A stretch of 64,000 nt of DNA from Stomoxys calcitrans (GCF_963082655.1 NC_081554.1:39516354-39580353), one strand, 5' to 3'; shown: positions 45,219 through 54,729, counted from the stretch's first letter. Made by a program: numbers and translations. The notes: generated by a model from the letters alone, not told the origin.

Positions 45219-45770
45219 ATGAAAAACAATTAGAGATTTTGTAAGCAGCACGAAATTCCGGACTTAAATTTTCTTATTCGATTTTACTTTTTAGTTTTTT
45301 GGAGCGCACAACATGCCGATTATTGGCTTAGGTGTATGTCTTAAATGAAATCTTAATTCCCTTATATTTTGTCGAATACCAAAAATAAGGTCTATCTGTT
45401 GACAGCCCAACCAACCCCAATGTTTAACCGGCTATGTAGAAATAGCACGCCCCTGACATTGATTTTGCAATGTGACATTGCGACCAATACGCAATTTTCC
45501 TTTTGCCATTTGCCGGAGCGTAGTATGGTGATAATTACCTTTTATTCAATCGAAAAAGTTCACAACTTTATTCAAGAGAATCAAACGTATGGACGTCACT
45601 AGTTATGATTACGTTATAAGCTTTGGAATCCTTTTAAGCGCTTACAGTGTATTTTGCAAAAGGTGCCCTCCCACATATTGGGGAAAAAGGAATTCTACAC
45701 CGAATAGAAAATAGCAACAAATCTTTAACTGATTGTCAAGTTTAATAGGGAAAGGAAATATGAAACAAGT
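45219..45770. other. Non-coding stretch, nothing recognised
   Basis: No repeat word or domain. A 77-codon plus-strand frame at 45369-45602 has no family resemblance. Confidence 0.4.
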
Positions 45771-46480
45771 AAAAGCACTTTAAGCTCGACCGGGCCGAAT
45801 TTAACCAAATTGGGTATTAACTGCGTCATGTAGAGGCTCAAGAAATCAAGTAATCGATTTATATCATAGCTACATCGGGATTGTGAACCGATTTAATTAT
45901 TGAACAGTTGTTGAAAGAAAACACCTAATACAAAATTTCAACCAAATCAGATAAGAATTGCGCCCTTTAGAGACCCATCCCATGGTGGAGGGTATAAAAA
46001 GAAATTATTGTATACCACAAGTGGAATGGCAAATGTAGGACTAGATTTGAGGTGCACAATGTCCACCTGGCCGATAATTGGTCCACCTAGCTGCTTTCAA
46101 CTACAAATTTCGATTTTATCTACAATTCGACCATATTGAAAATTTTAAACGAAAAATCGGACTAACATATATATGGGAGCTATATCCAAATTGAACCGAT
46201 TTTTTTCCAATTCCAATAGGCTTCGTCGCTACGCAAAAAAATGAATTTGCCAAATTTGAAGACGATCGGATAATAATTGCGACCTGTAGGTTAGGTTAGG
46301 TTGAATGGGTTTTCTAAAGGATTCGTTAAAAAATTAACACTTTATTGCAATTTAACTCAAAAGTCGGACTAATATATATATGGGAGCTATATCCAAATCT
46401 GAACTGATTTTTTTCCAATTTCAAAAGGCTTAATGTGCTGAATGTGCCAAATTTGAAGACGATCGGATAATAATTGCGAC
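45771..46480 (+). repeat. Family-A/B repeat fragments and a duplicated LINE tail
   Basis: Family-A words run to 46005 (GAATTGCGCCCTTTAGAGAC, TGGTGGAGGGTATAAAAAG). Two similar ~200-bp segments follow, with CGGACTA landmarks at 46158 and 46365. Each has GGGAGCTATATCCAAAT and GACGATCGGATAATAATTGCG and ends in TGTAGGTTAGGTTAGGTTGAATGGGTT. The first ends there; the second leads into the LINE at 46481. Confidence 0.6.
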
Positions 46481-48622
46481 CTGTAGGTTAGGTTAGGTTG
46501 AATGGGTTGCCCACAAAAGGTGAGTTCACTCGGAGGCCAGTTTGGCCCATTGTGGTACCCTAGAGAGAGAGAGAAAGGGAGGAAAAGAAAATGTGAGACC
46601 TCGTACTAGAGGTTATACACGAATAAAAGAAAAAGACAGGAGGAGTGGAGAAACCCGAGCAGGGGGTAAAGAATCGCCCGTCCCTACGCAAACACAGATC
46701 TGCCTACGCCGAAGCTTGTGGCAACCCTCCGTCGGAACCATTCTGTTCCCTCAACAAACCTCAGGAGAGATACCAGAGGTACGTTTTCAAGTTCACCCAG
46801 ATCACAGAAGAAACGGCTCCCCAGATAGGAGAGCCTCCGTCTCTGTAGATGCGGACGGGAACACAGCAAGTGCTCAATAGTCTCATCCTCATCGAGGCAA
46901 CTCCTACAGAAGTCATTGTGCGGTATCCCCATGAGCGCCGCCATGCGGCCTATGACACAATGCCCGCTTTTGACCCCTGTCAAAGTACTCATCGACCTCC
47001 TATCGAACGCCAGCAACTTGGTCGTGCTCTTACGGTCGATGACCTACCATAGCGCCTTCGCAGTCCGGCAAATATCTACCGAGTCCCATCTCATCACCGA
47101 CGCCTCCCTGGCCATTCCATCTACTGTGTTCAGTAGATCGACAAATGGCACTTAGGCAAGGCCGATGCTTGGTCCGCCAGGTGCAGAAAAACCCCTCCTG
47201 GCGTACTCGTCCTCTCTTTTATTTCCTGGAATCCCCTCATGCCCAGGAACCCATGTCAACGTTCCATCGTGAGCCCGGAGCCTATCCAGGGATTTCAAAC
47301 AGTCCGCCACGCATCTCGACCTCGCCATCCTCGACCCTAAGGCTTTGAGCGCCGCCAAACTGTCCACATAAATTCTGAGTTTCGAGGGTGGTAAGCCCCA
47401 GGATTTCTCTTGCGGCCACTGCAATGGCACAGACCTCTGCCTGAAAGACCGTATACTCGTCCCGCAGTCTCAGAGACATACTGATATTGAGTGCATCAGA
47501 ATAGACCCCCAATACAGTCCCTGACTCCATCTTGGAGCCATCTGTGTAGATCAAGGTCTCACCCTCCTCCTCCAGTCGGCACTGGTACTAGGTAGTCTGA
47601 GATCCTCTTTAGTCTTCCCTCCGTATCCATAACGCCATTGCAATGGCACACACCTCTGCCGTACACTCGTCCCGCAGTCTCAGAGACATACTGATATTCA
47701 GTGCATCAGAGTAGACCCCCATCCATTCCCTGACTCCATCTTGGGGTCATCTGTGTAGATAGAGGTCTCACCCTCCTCCTCCAGTCGGCACTGGTAACAG
47801 GTAGTCGTAGATCCTCCTCAGTCTTCCCTCCGTATCCATAACACCCAGAATCGAACTGTGGCCGCAACCATCCCCCTTCAGCATGCCGAGCTCTCGCAGC
47901 CCAAGCGCGACCCTGGTGGCGCATTATTTGGTACTGCGCAACTAGGGTCGCCCCGCTACGCATCACGGCCCCAATGGGCTGCATATCCAGCATCTCGAAT
48001 CTCAGGTATACCGACGCAGGCCAGTCTCTGGACCTTCTCGAACTCCCTCGCACGCTTTCTCTTCCCTACGGCATCCTACCATACCAGTGCTCCATAGACC
48101 AGTAATGGTCTCACGATGGCCATATACATCCAATAAATCATCTTGGGAGTCACCCCCCATTTTCTATCGAACATCCTCCCGCAGGAGTAAAAAGCGCACA
48201 GTGCCTTACGGCTTCTTTCCTCTGTGTTCCTCTTCCAGCACAGTTCCAAATCGAAGAGTATGACTAGGTACTTCGCCGACTACGACAGCCGCAGGGTGAC
48301 TCCGTCCAAGGATGGGAGTCTGAACTCCGGTATCTTACATCTAGGCGAAAAAAGCACCACCTCAGCCTTCCCTGGGTTGGTCCTCAACCCATTTCTGGTA
48401 GCCCATCGCAATAACCTCCTCAATTACCCTTCCATGATCTTGCGGATCGTCGACAGAAACTTGCCTCGGACCTGCAGCACGACGTCGTCGCGATAATCCT
48501 CGTGCCGTCCCCACCCAGATCCATCAGGATTTCTTTAATCACGAGGTTCCATAGAATCGATGAAAACACCCCTCCTTGAGGCGTTCCCCTGGTCACCCGC
48601 CTGTAATTTGTACACAAATTAA
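46481..48622 (-). mobile_element. LINE 3' part: RT, RNase H, Cys/His tail (family 3)
   Basis: Minus strand order: RT motif words RRVTRGTPQGGVFSSILWNL and IKEILMDLGGDGTRII (48617-48420), then RNase H MIYTDGSKMESGTVLGVYSD (47554 down), KLRIYVDSLAALKAL and LTWVPGHEGIPGNKREDEYA (47430-47152). Last is the C-terminal SGHCVIGRMAAL and DFCRSCLDEDETIEHLLC (47016-46684), a CCHC-like cluster. The 3' end is a CCTAACCTAACCTA tail at 46481-46499. Frameshifts separate the blocks, and a ~219-bp piece of RNase H coding is tandemly duplicated (47413-47840). The 5' side stops at 48622 against a muscid repeat. Confidence 0.85.
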
Positions 48623-48624
48623 CA

Positions 48625-48780
48625 TGGACAGACGGACATAGCTAAATAGAATCAGAAAGTGATTCTGAGTCAATCGGTATACTTATCAATGGGTCTTTCT
48701 CTCTTCCTTCTAGATGTTACAAACAAATGCACTAAGTTATAATAACCTGTACCACAGAAGCGGTGTAGGGTATAAAAACA
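48625..48780 (-). repeat. Family-B repeat fragment
   Basis: Words GGACAGACGGACATAGCTAA, GTATACTTATCAATGGGTC and AATAACCTGTACCACAGAAG are the end segment of family B. It lies between the LINE and the 3' flank of the first trypsin gene. Confidence 0.65.
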
Positions 48781-48969
48781 TCTCAGTTATTAGAAACCCT
48801 GTTTCAACATTTTAAGGTTGCCACACAACCGCTAGATAGACCACCTTATAAGTCAAGGTAGGCATATAAAAATCAGCTCCTCCAAACTTGGCGCCTTTTT
48901 ACTTGTCCATATATTTCATTTTCGCTCAAAAAAATTTCAACCCATAAAAATGTGTCCATGATTTCACAA

Positions 48970-48975
48970 TTTATT
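48970..48975 (-). terminator. Poly(A) signal of trypsin gene 1
   Basis: AATAAA on the minus strand, about 35 bp past the stop codon at 49011. Confidence 0.6.
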
Positions 48976-49010
48976 TAATTATCTCTCAGTTATTGGTGTT
49001 CATATCATAA

Positions 49011-49909
49011 TTAAACGCCACTATTTTCCTGAATCCAATCGCGTACATATGCCACTCTTGAATAAATACCAGGATAATTGGGTCTAGCACAGCCGAAACC
49101 CCAAGACACAATGCCCACTAAAACTCCTGAGTCGGTGACCAAAGGTCCTCCAGAATCTCCTTGGCAGGCATCCTTACCACCTTTGGCATAGCCGGCGCAT
49201 ATCATGCGATCGGTGATACCACCAAATATGTTATATCTCATGGCGCATTGCTGCTGATTAAAGATGGGAACTTCAGCTTGACGCAGCCATTCACGTGATT
49301 GGGTAATACTATGGGTGTAGCCCCAACCGGTTACAAAGCAAGCAGTACCATCGGTTATATTCTCCATATGTTCGGGTAGTTTGACAGCTTGTTTGGTATC
49401 ATTGAACTCAATTTCACGATCCAGTTTTATGAGCGAGAAATCATAGTCAACGTTGCGTATATTGAAATCCTTGTGCTGTACAATCTCCTCAACATCGATT
49501 AGTTCACCACCCTTGGAGGACTCACTACTGCCAATGCGAACCCTAAGTTCATCGGCATTTCTACCACTGCAAAAGAGGCAGAAGTAGAAAAGTCGGTTAG
49601 AAGTTATAAAAGTTGTCTTTCAAAATGTGTATATCATTACTATGTGCAATGAGCCGCAGTCAGTATCCATCGATTTGAAATAATTGAACCTCCACATAAA
49701 TGTGCCGTTGTCTGTAAAGATACCTGGTGAGGTGCTTCGGTAATGTTGATTTTTTCACCACCAACTATACGGCCATCCAGCAAGGGTTTGATGGTATCAT
49801 CCTGTGTCAGCTTCCTCTGAGGTAATGTAAGACCCTCCACAGGACATCGGACCTGAAGAATGCCAAACAAGCAAAGAATAACTAAATTCAAATTCCTCAA
49901 TTTCCACAT
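49011..49909 (-). CDS. Secreted trypsin-type serine protease, paralogue 1 (two exons)
   Basis: Cleaves peptide bonds after Arg/Lys, probably in the gut lumen. Exon 1 is 49909-49641 and exon 2 is 49566-49011, joined over a 74-bp intron (donor GTAATG, acceptor TTTTGCAG); 269 + 556 bp gives 274 residues. A hydrophobic signal peptide (residues 1 to about 22) is followed by a propeptide ending LLDGR, then IVGG at residue 48. The triad is His87 in TAAHC, Asp132 in DYDFSL and Ser228 in GDSGGP; Asp222 sits where trypsins carry the specificity Asp. Cys pairs 72-88, 197-213 and 224-249 are expected. Cys166 has no usual partner because Thr replaces the other Cys after GGPLV. INIT is a possible N-glycosylation site. 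Same strand and intron position as the paralogue at 53589. Stop TAA, frame intact. Confidence 0.93.
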
Positions 49910-49977
49910 CGTGATGATAGCTTTCGCTGCAAAGACCAGAACAGTTATACTGCCAATTTAGCAATGCTATTGCCTGG

Positions 49978-49985
49978 TTTTATAG
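49978..49985 (-). promoter_or_regulatory. TATA box of trypsin gene 1
   Basis: CTATAAAA on the minus strand, followed by CC exactly as in the paralogue. About 33 bp downstream lies GCAGTAT, an initiator-like sequence with A at about 49951, giving a leader of roughly 40 bases before the ATG at 49909. Confidence 0.8.
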
Positions 49986-50559
49986 CCCATCAGAGTTATT
50001 GGTCTTAGTAGGTCAACCGGTGATTATTCGTTCGCAATAAGCAAACGCCTCTTTAAGGGTTTTCCATAACAAATTGGTTGCAGGTAAAAATGATAATCGC
50101 GAAGGTGGTTGAAGTTAAGCTGAAAACATAATGAGGTGTAATTATTTGGTGTATTCAATAAAAGTTATTTTATGGAGGTTTTCTCTTTATACTGGTTGCA
50201 CAATTATTAAAATTTATTATTTTTCAGACCAAAGGAAAGAATTCAGCATAATATTTTAGCTAGTTTGGGGTGTTTATTACTCTTGGTTAGTGGTTAAGTC
50301 ATTCATTTGGGTTGATTAAAATGTACAACGTACATGATTGGTTTTAAAAAAACATTTTCACATTTATCATTTAGCATCCGAGCAATTTAGCCACATTTCT
50401 GTCGTTTTGCAGAATTCCATTTTTTTAATATCTGAAAATGTTTATAAAACATTGAAAATGGTGTGGAGCTATGCGTTTAACCCAAAGATTCCGAACATTC
50501 CATTTAAGAACAATGAGTGTTGTCAGATTCAATATTTTATCTCAATGATACTTACCTAC
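49986..50559. other. Upstream region of trypsin gene 1
   Basis: Non-repetitive to about 50480. A GATAA word (50092-50096, plus strand) lies ~107 bp above the TATA box. At 50494-50555 a small SINE-1 tail remnant (ACATTCCATTTAAGAACAATG) precedes the RTE copy. A 119-codon plus-strand frame at 50338-50697 runs into the RTE and is not supported. Confidence 0.5.
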
Positions 50560-52521
50560 TTTACTTTAATTGGCTATGACAGAATATTCGCCGTTAACGC
50601 AAACTGGTCCATATATTTTATGAAGAATCGTTCTCTCAAATACTCCAAGCACTGCCTCATCTGCTTTCACAAGTACCCATGCTTCAGAACCATATAACAG
50701 CACAGGAAGTATCAGTGTCCTGTATAGTGTAATCTTCGTCTGCCGAGAGGTGGCCTTGTTTCTAAACTACTTACTTAGTCCAAAGTAGCATCTGTTTGCC
50801 AGTAGTATTCTTCGCTTTATCTCAAAACTGGTTACATTCATTTGGGTTACGGCGGTGCCGAGGTAGATAAAGTTACTGACTATCTAAGTTGTGGTTCCCA
50901 ACTTTCTCCATTTTCTTTATCTGCTTGGTTGTGCAAGGCTTTTTGGGAGTTGAAATCATCCATTTCGTCTTATCTCCATTTACTGCCAGACCCATTTTCA
51001 TTGACTCTCTTTCGATTCTTTCAAAGGCTGCAATTTCTACTTTCGGTGACCGACCTATGTTATCGATGTCGTCGGCATAGGCAAGTAGCATGTGTCCTCT
51101 TGATATTAGTGTGCCATATCTATTCACATCTGCATCTCGTATAATCTTCTTCATCAGGATATTAAAGTGATCACACGATAGGCTGACTCCTTGACTGAAA
51201 CCTCGTTTGATATTAAATGGTTCGGAGAGATTCTTTCCTATTTTTACTGAGGAACGCGTATCAGCAAGTGTCATCCTGCAGAGTCTTATTCATGTTGCAG
51301 GGATACCAAACTCAGACATGGCTTGAAATACCTTTTAACGTAAAGGGGTATCGAAAGCGGCTTTGTAGTGAACAAGGAGATGGTAGGTGTCGATTTGTCC
51401 TTCTCGGGTCTTCTCCAGCATTTGGCACAGTGTGAATATCTGGTCCCGGGTGGATTTACTAGGTCTAAAACTGCATTAAAAGGGCCCAATTATCTCATTG
51501 ACTTTAGGTTTTAATCTTTCATACAGTACGCTCGAGAGTATCTTGTAAGCGATGTGGAGGAGACTTATTCCTCTGTAGTTGGCACATTCCCTCTTGTCTC
51601 CTTTCTTGTGTACGGGACATAGTATGCTGATGTTCCAATCACCGGGTATGCGTTCTTCCAGCCAGATTGCGCAGATAAGCTGATGCCTACGCCTTATCAG
51701 CGTTTCGCCTCCTGTCTTAAATAAATAAAGGACATGGTGTCAAAGAGAAAGATGCTCAGTATGCTTTGACATTTCATCATGAATAGACTTACTAACGAGC
51801 AACGCTTGCAAATCATTGAATTTTATTACCAAAATCAGTGTTCGGTTCGAAATTTTGACAAATTTTGTTCAGCGATGAGGCTCATTTCTGGTTGAATGGC
51901 TACGTAAATAAGCAAAATTGCCGCATTTGGAGTGAAGAGCAACCAGAAGCCGTTCAAGAACTGCCCATGCATTCCGAAAAATGCACTGTTTGGTGTGGTT
52001 TGTATGCTGGTGGAATGATTGGACCGTATTTTTTCAAAGATGCTGTTGGACGCAACGTTACGGTGAATGAACACATTTCGAACCGAACACTGATTTTAGT
52101 AATAAAATTCAATGATTTGCAAGCGTTGCTCGTTAGTAAGTCTATTCATGATGAAATGTCAAAGCATACTGAGCATCTTTCTCTTTCACACCATGTCTGA
52201 AATCCCACGTGATCTGTCAAATACTAATGCATGAAAATCCTAACCTCAAAAAAATCACCCTTTAGTTCAGCGGGTAACCCGTCGGCTCCTGCTGCCTTGT
52301 TGTTCTTTAGTCGGATTACTGCTACTTGGACCTCATTCTGACTAGGAGGTAAACATTCTATACCATCATCAGGGATTGGTTCTGCGGTATCCTCTTCGCC
52401 GCCAACGTCGGACACTAGCAGTTGGGTAAAATGTTCTTTCCATGTCCTTAGCATGTTGTCAGTGCCACTTACCAGATTTCCTTCTTTGTGTCTGCAGGAG
52501 GATGTGCCTGCATCAAAGCCA
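50560..52521 (-). mobile_element. RTE-type LINE, copy 2, interrupted by a mariner derivative
   Basis: Same family as 38611-40800. Minus strand: GLKNNKAAGADGLPAEL-like RT start (52454-52265, with RLKNNKAAGADGLPAEL), then the insertion 51724-52262, then RT core words FSQGVSLSCDHFNILMKKII and LLAYADDIDNIG (51274-50873; here the YADD motif is intact), and KTKWMISTPKKP. A deletion of about 270 bp relative to copy 1 joins the C-terminal region to the 3' end, which carries the same AATTAAAGTAAAGTAGGTAA tail. Truncated at 52521 where the minisatellite begins. Dead copy. Confidence 0.85.
51724..52262 (+). mobile_element. Non-autonomous mariner-like element with long inverted ends
   Basis: Flanked by TA on each side (51722-51723 and 52263-52264); removing it restores the RTE sequence CTTAAATAGTTCAGCGGG seen in copy 1. 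Arms of about 123 bp (51731-51853 and 52075-52197) are inverted copies. The right end extends about 60 bp further (GAAAATCCTAACCTCAAAAA), while the left end has lost this. The left arm encodes MNRLTNEQRLQIIEFYYQNQ, a helix-turn-helix start. The middle encodes ILFSDEAHFWLNGYVNKQNC and CGLYAGGMIGPYFFKD. The rest of the N-terminal domain and the second and third catalytic acids are missing, so it cannot move itself. Confidence 0.88.
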
Positions 52522-53335
52522 TTTTTCTCTAAATTTCCATGAAATTTTCTCTAAAGACAAAATTTCCATGAAATTTTCTCTAAAGACAAAATTTCCATGA
52601 AATTTTCTCTAACGGCAAAATTTCCATGAAATTTTCTCTAGAGACAAAATTTCCATGAAATTTTCTCTAACGACAAAATTTCCATGAAATTTTCTCTAAC
52701 GGCAAAATTTCCATGAAATTTTCTCTAACGACAAAATTTCCATGAAATTTTCTCTAACGACAAAATTTCCATGAAATTTTCTCTAAAGACAAAATTTCCA
52801 TGAAATTTTCTCTAACGACAAAATTTCCATGAAATTTTCTCTAACGACAAAATTTCCATGAAATTTTCTCTAACGACAAAATTTCCATGAAATTTTCTCT
52901 AACGACAAAATTTCCATGAAATTTTCTCTAACGACAAAATTTCCATGAAATTTTCTCTAACGACAAAATTTCCATGAAATTTTCTCTAACGACAAAATTT
53001 CCATGAAATTTTCTCTAACAACAAAATTTCCATGAAATTTTCTCTAACAACAAAATTTCCATGAAATTTTCTCTAAAGACAAAATTTCTAAGAAGTTTTC
53101 TCTAAAGACAAAATTTCTATAAAATTTTCTCTAAAGACAAAATTTCCATGAAATTTTCTCTAACGACAAAATTTCCATGAAATGTTCTCTAAAGATAAAA
53201 TTACCATGAAAAATTCTCTAAGGACAAAATTTCCATGAAATTTTCTCTAAGGACAAAATTTCCATAACTTTTTCTCTAAAGAAAAAATTTCAAAGAAATT
53301 TTCTCTAAAATGAAAATTTTAATGAAATTTTCCAC
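52522..53335 (+). repeat. 29-bp minisatellite, about 28 copies
   Basis: Unit AAAATTTCCATGAAATTTT followed by CTCTAACGAC or a variant (CTCTAAAGAC, CTCTAACGGC, CTCTAACAAC). The first 19 bp are a perfect palindrome around CAT. Central units are nearly identical and edge units are diverged, as expected of unequal exchange. It begins exactly where RTE copy 2 is truncated and ends about 250 bp from the stop codon of the second trypsin gene. An inverted unit (GTCTTTAGAGAAAAATTTTC, TGTCGTTAGA) follows at 53351-53389. Confidence 0.95.
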
Positions 53336-53503
53336 TGGACAATTTCGTTTGTCTTTAGAGAAAAATTTTCTGAAATTTTGTCGTTAGAATAAATTTTATC
53401 CACTTTTATAAGATGGGCGGAATACTTATCTAATTTTTTACTTTTTGGGATCTTAAAATATCAAGCTGTAGTAGCTTTCAAACGAATTCATTTTCCATCT
53501 TAT

Positions 53504-53509
53504 TTTATT
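53504..53509 (-). terminator. Poly(A) signal of trypsin gene 2
   Basis: AATAAA on the minus strand about 80 bp past the stop at 53589, in the context CACAAATAAAATAAG. Confidence 0.6.
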
Positions 53510-53588
53510 TGTGAACAAAATTTCAAATCTAGTTTTTTGCAAATATGTATTTTTGGGTCCTATTAAAAACATTTTTTGTTGTTCGATG

Positions 53589-54484
53589 CTAAACGCCACT
53601 GGTTGTGCGTATCCAATCACGAACATATGATACTCTTGAATAAATTCCAGGATAATCAGGCTTGGCGCAGCCATAACCCCATGAAACGACACCAACTAGC
53701 ATACCCGATTCGGTGACCAAAGGTCCACCGGAATCACCTTGGCAGGCATCCTTACCGCCCTCAATATAGCCAGCACAAATCATGCGTTCCGTCACACCAC
53801 CAAATTTCTTATATTTATCAGAACACTGCTCCTGATTGAATATGGGAACTTCTGTCAAACGCAGCCATTCTCGAGATTCGGAAGCGTTTTGAGTGTTACC
53901 CCAACCGGTAACAAAACAAAGATCACCGTCCATGGCATCCTCCTTAGTTTCGGGCAATTTAACCGCTTGCTTGGTTTCATCGAACTCAATTTCCCGGGCC
54001 AGTTTCAATAAGGAGTAGTCGTAGTCAACATTGGAATAATTGAACTTTTCATGCTGGAATATCTCAGCTACCTCATGAAGCTCTCCGCCTTTGGAGGATA
54101 TGGAGGTGCCAAGACGTACTTTCAGGCGATCAGGTTTTTTGCCACTAAAAATCGAGAAAAAGGCCATATGAATATCAACAGTTGTTTCCTTATCCTTCCA
54201 ACTTACTCTGTGCAATGAGCTGCTGTGAGAATCCATTGCTTGGCAATTATTGAACCACCACATATGTGAGCCGAAGTCTGCAATGATATCTGATGTGGAG
54301 CATCGGTGACATTAATTTTGTGACCACCCACAATGCGTCCATCTAAACGGGGCCTAATTTCAGTTTCCTCCTTCAACGATCTCTCCTCTCGAGGCTTCGG
54401 TATCAGACAAGCAATAGCTTGCACCTCTTCCAACAGGATGCCAAACAATATCGAAATTAAACCCAGAGTAATAATTTTCGCCAT
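53589..54484 (-). CDS. Secreted trypsin-type serine protease, paralogue 2 (two exons)
   Basis: Same role as its neighbour at 49011. Exon 1 is 54484-54207 and exon 2 is 54144-53589, over a 62-bp intron with donor GTAAGT and acceptor ATTTTTAG; 278 + 556 bp gives 277 residues. I chose the ATG at 54484, not the in-frame ATG at 54559, because it starts a clean signal peptide ([20 protein letters not shown]) and the upper ATG lies at or above the expected transcription start. Propeptide ends RLDGR, with IVGG at residue 51. Triad His90, Asp135 in DYDYSL, Ser231; specificity Asp225. As in the paralogue, the Cys in LCFVTGWG lacks its usual partner, and here the propeptide carries a Cys (residue 26). 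KINVTD is a possible N-glycosylation site. Frame intact, stop TAG. Confidence 0.93.
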
Positions 54485-54496
54485 TTCCTTATACGT

Positions 54497-54532
54497 GCTG
54501 TGACACCTCTTTTTTGCTGTGACACCTCTTTT
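54497..54532. repeat. 17-bp direct repeat in trypsin-2 leader
   Basis: GCTGTGACACCTCTTTT occurs at 54497 and 54516, 19 bp apart, just upstream of the chosen start codon and inside the probable 5' untranslated leader. The other trypsin gene lacks it. Confidence 0.85.
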
Positions 54533-54578
54533 AAACGCACAGATTGATTGTGTTGCCATAACTCCAACGCATGTGGGG

Positions 54579-54586
54579 TTTTATAG
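54579..54586 (-). promoter_or_regulatory. TATA box of trypsin gene 2
   Basis: CTATAAAA followed by CC, identical to the box at 49978-49985. Transcription is expected around 54545-54555, which places the ATG at 54559 outside or at the very tip of the mRNA. Confidence 0.8.
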
Positions 54587-54639
54587 TTCGCCTACTTTAG
54601 TGGTAGCATATCCAATTTATTAGCTGGCTTACAGTGTTG

Positions 54640-54724
54640 TTATCTAAATCCAGACGTGTGTTACCAAAGACTTTGGAACGAGAAAAACTATGACCACCCA
54701 TTGTGGAAGCACTTCCGCTTATCT
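54640..54724 (-). promoter_or_regulatory. Two GATA-type sites above trypsin gene 2
   Basis: AGATAA on the minus strand at 54640-54645 and 54719-54724, about 55 and 135 bp above the TATA box. GATA factors are known activators of digestive-protease genes in fly midgut; a role here is an inference. Confidence 0.4.
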
Positions 54725-54729
54725 ATCAC

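Noticed and set aside
46542..46880. 112-codon plus-strand frame opposite the LINE tail as a gene
   Set aside because: It is antisense to the LINE C-terminal coding region and has no domain of its own.
52522..53335. A CRISPR array
   Set aside because: The units are direct tandem repeats with no unique spacers, in eukaryotic nuclear DNA.
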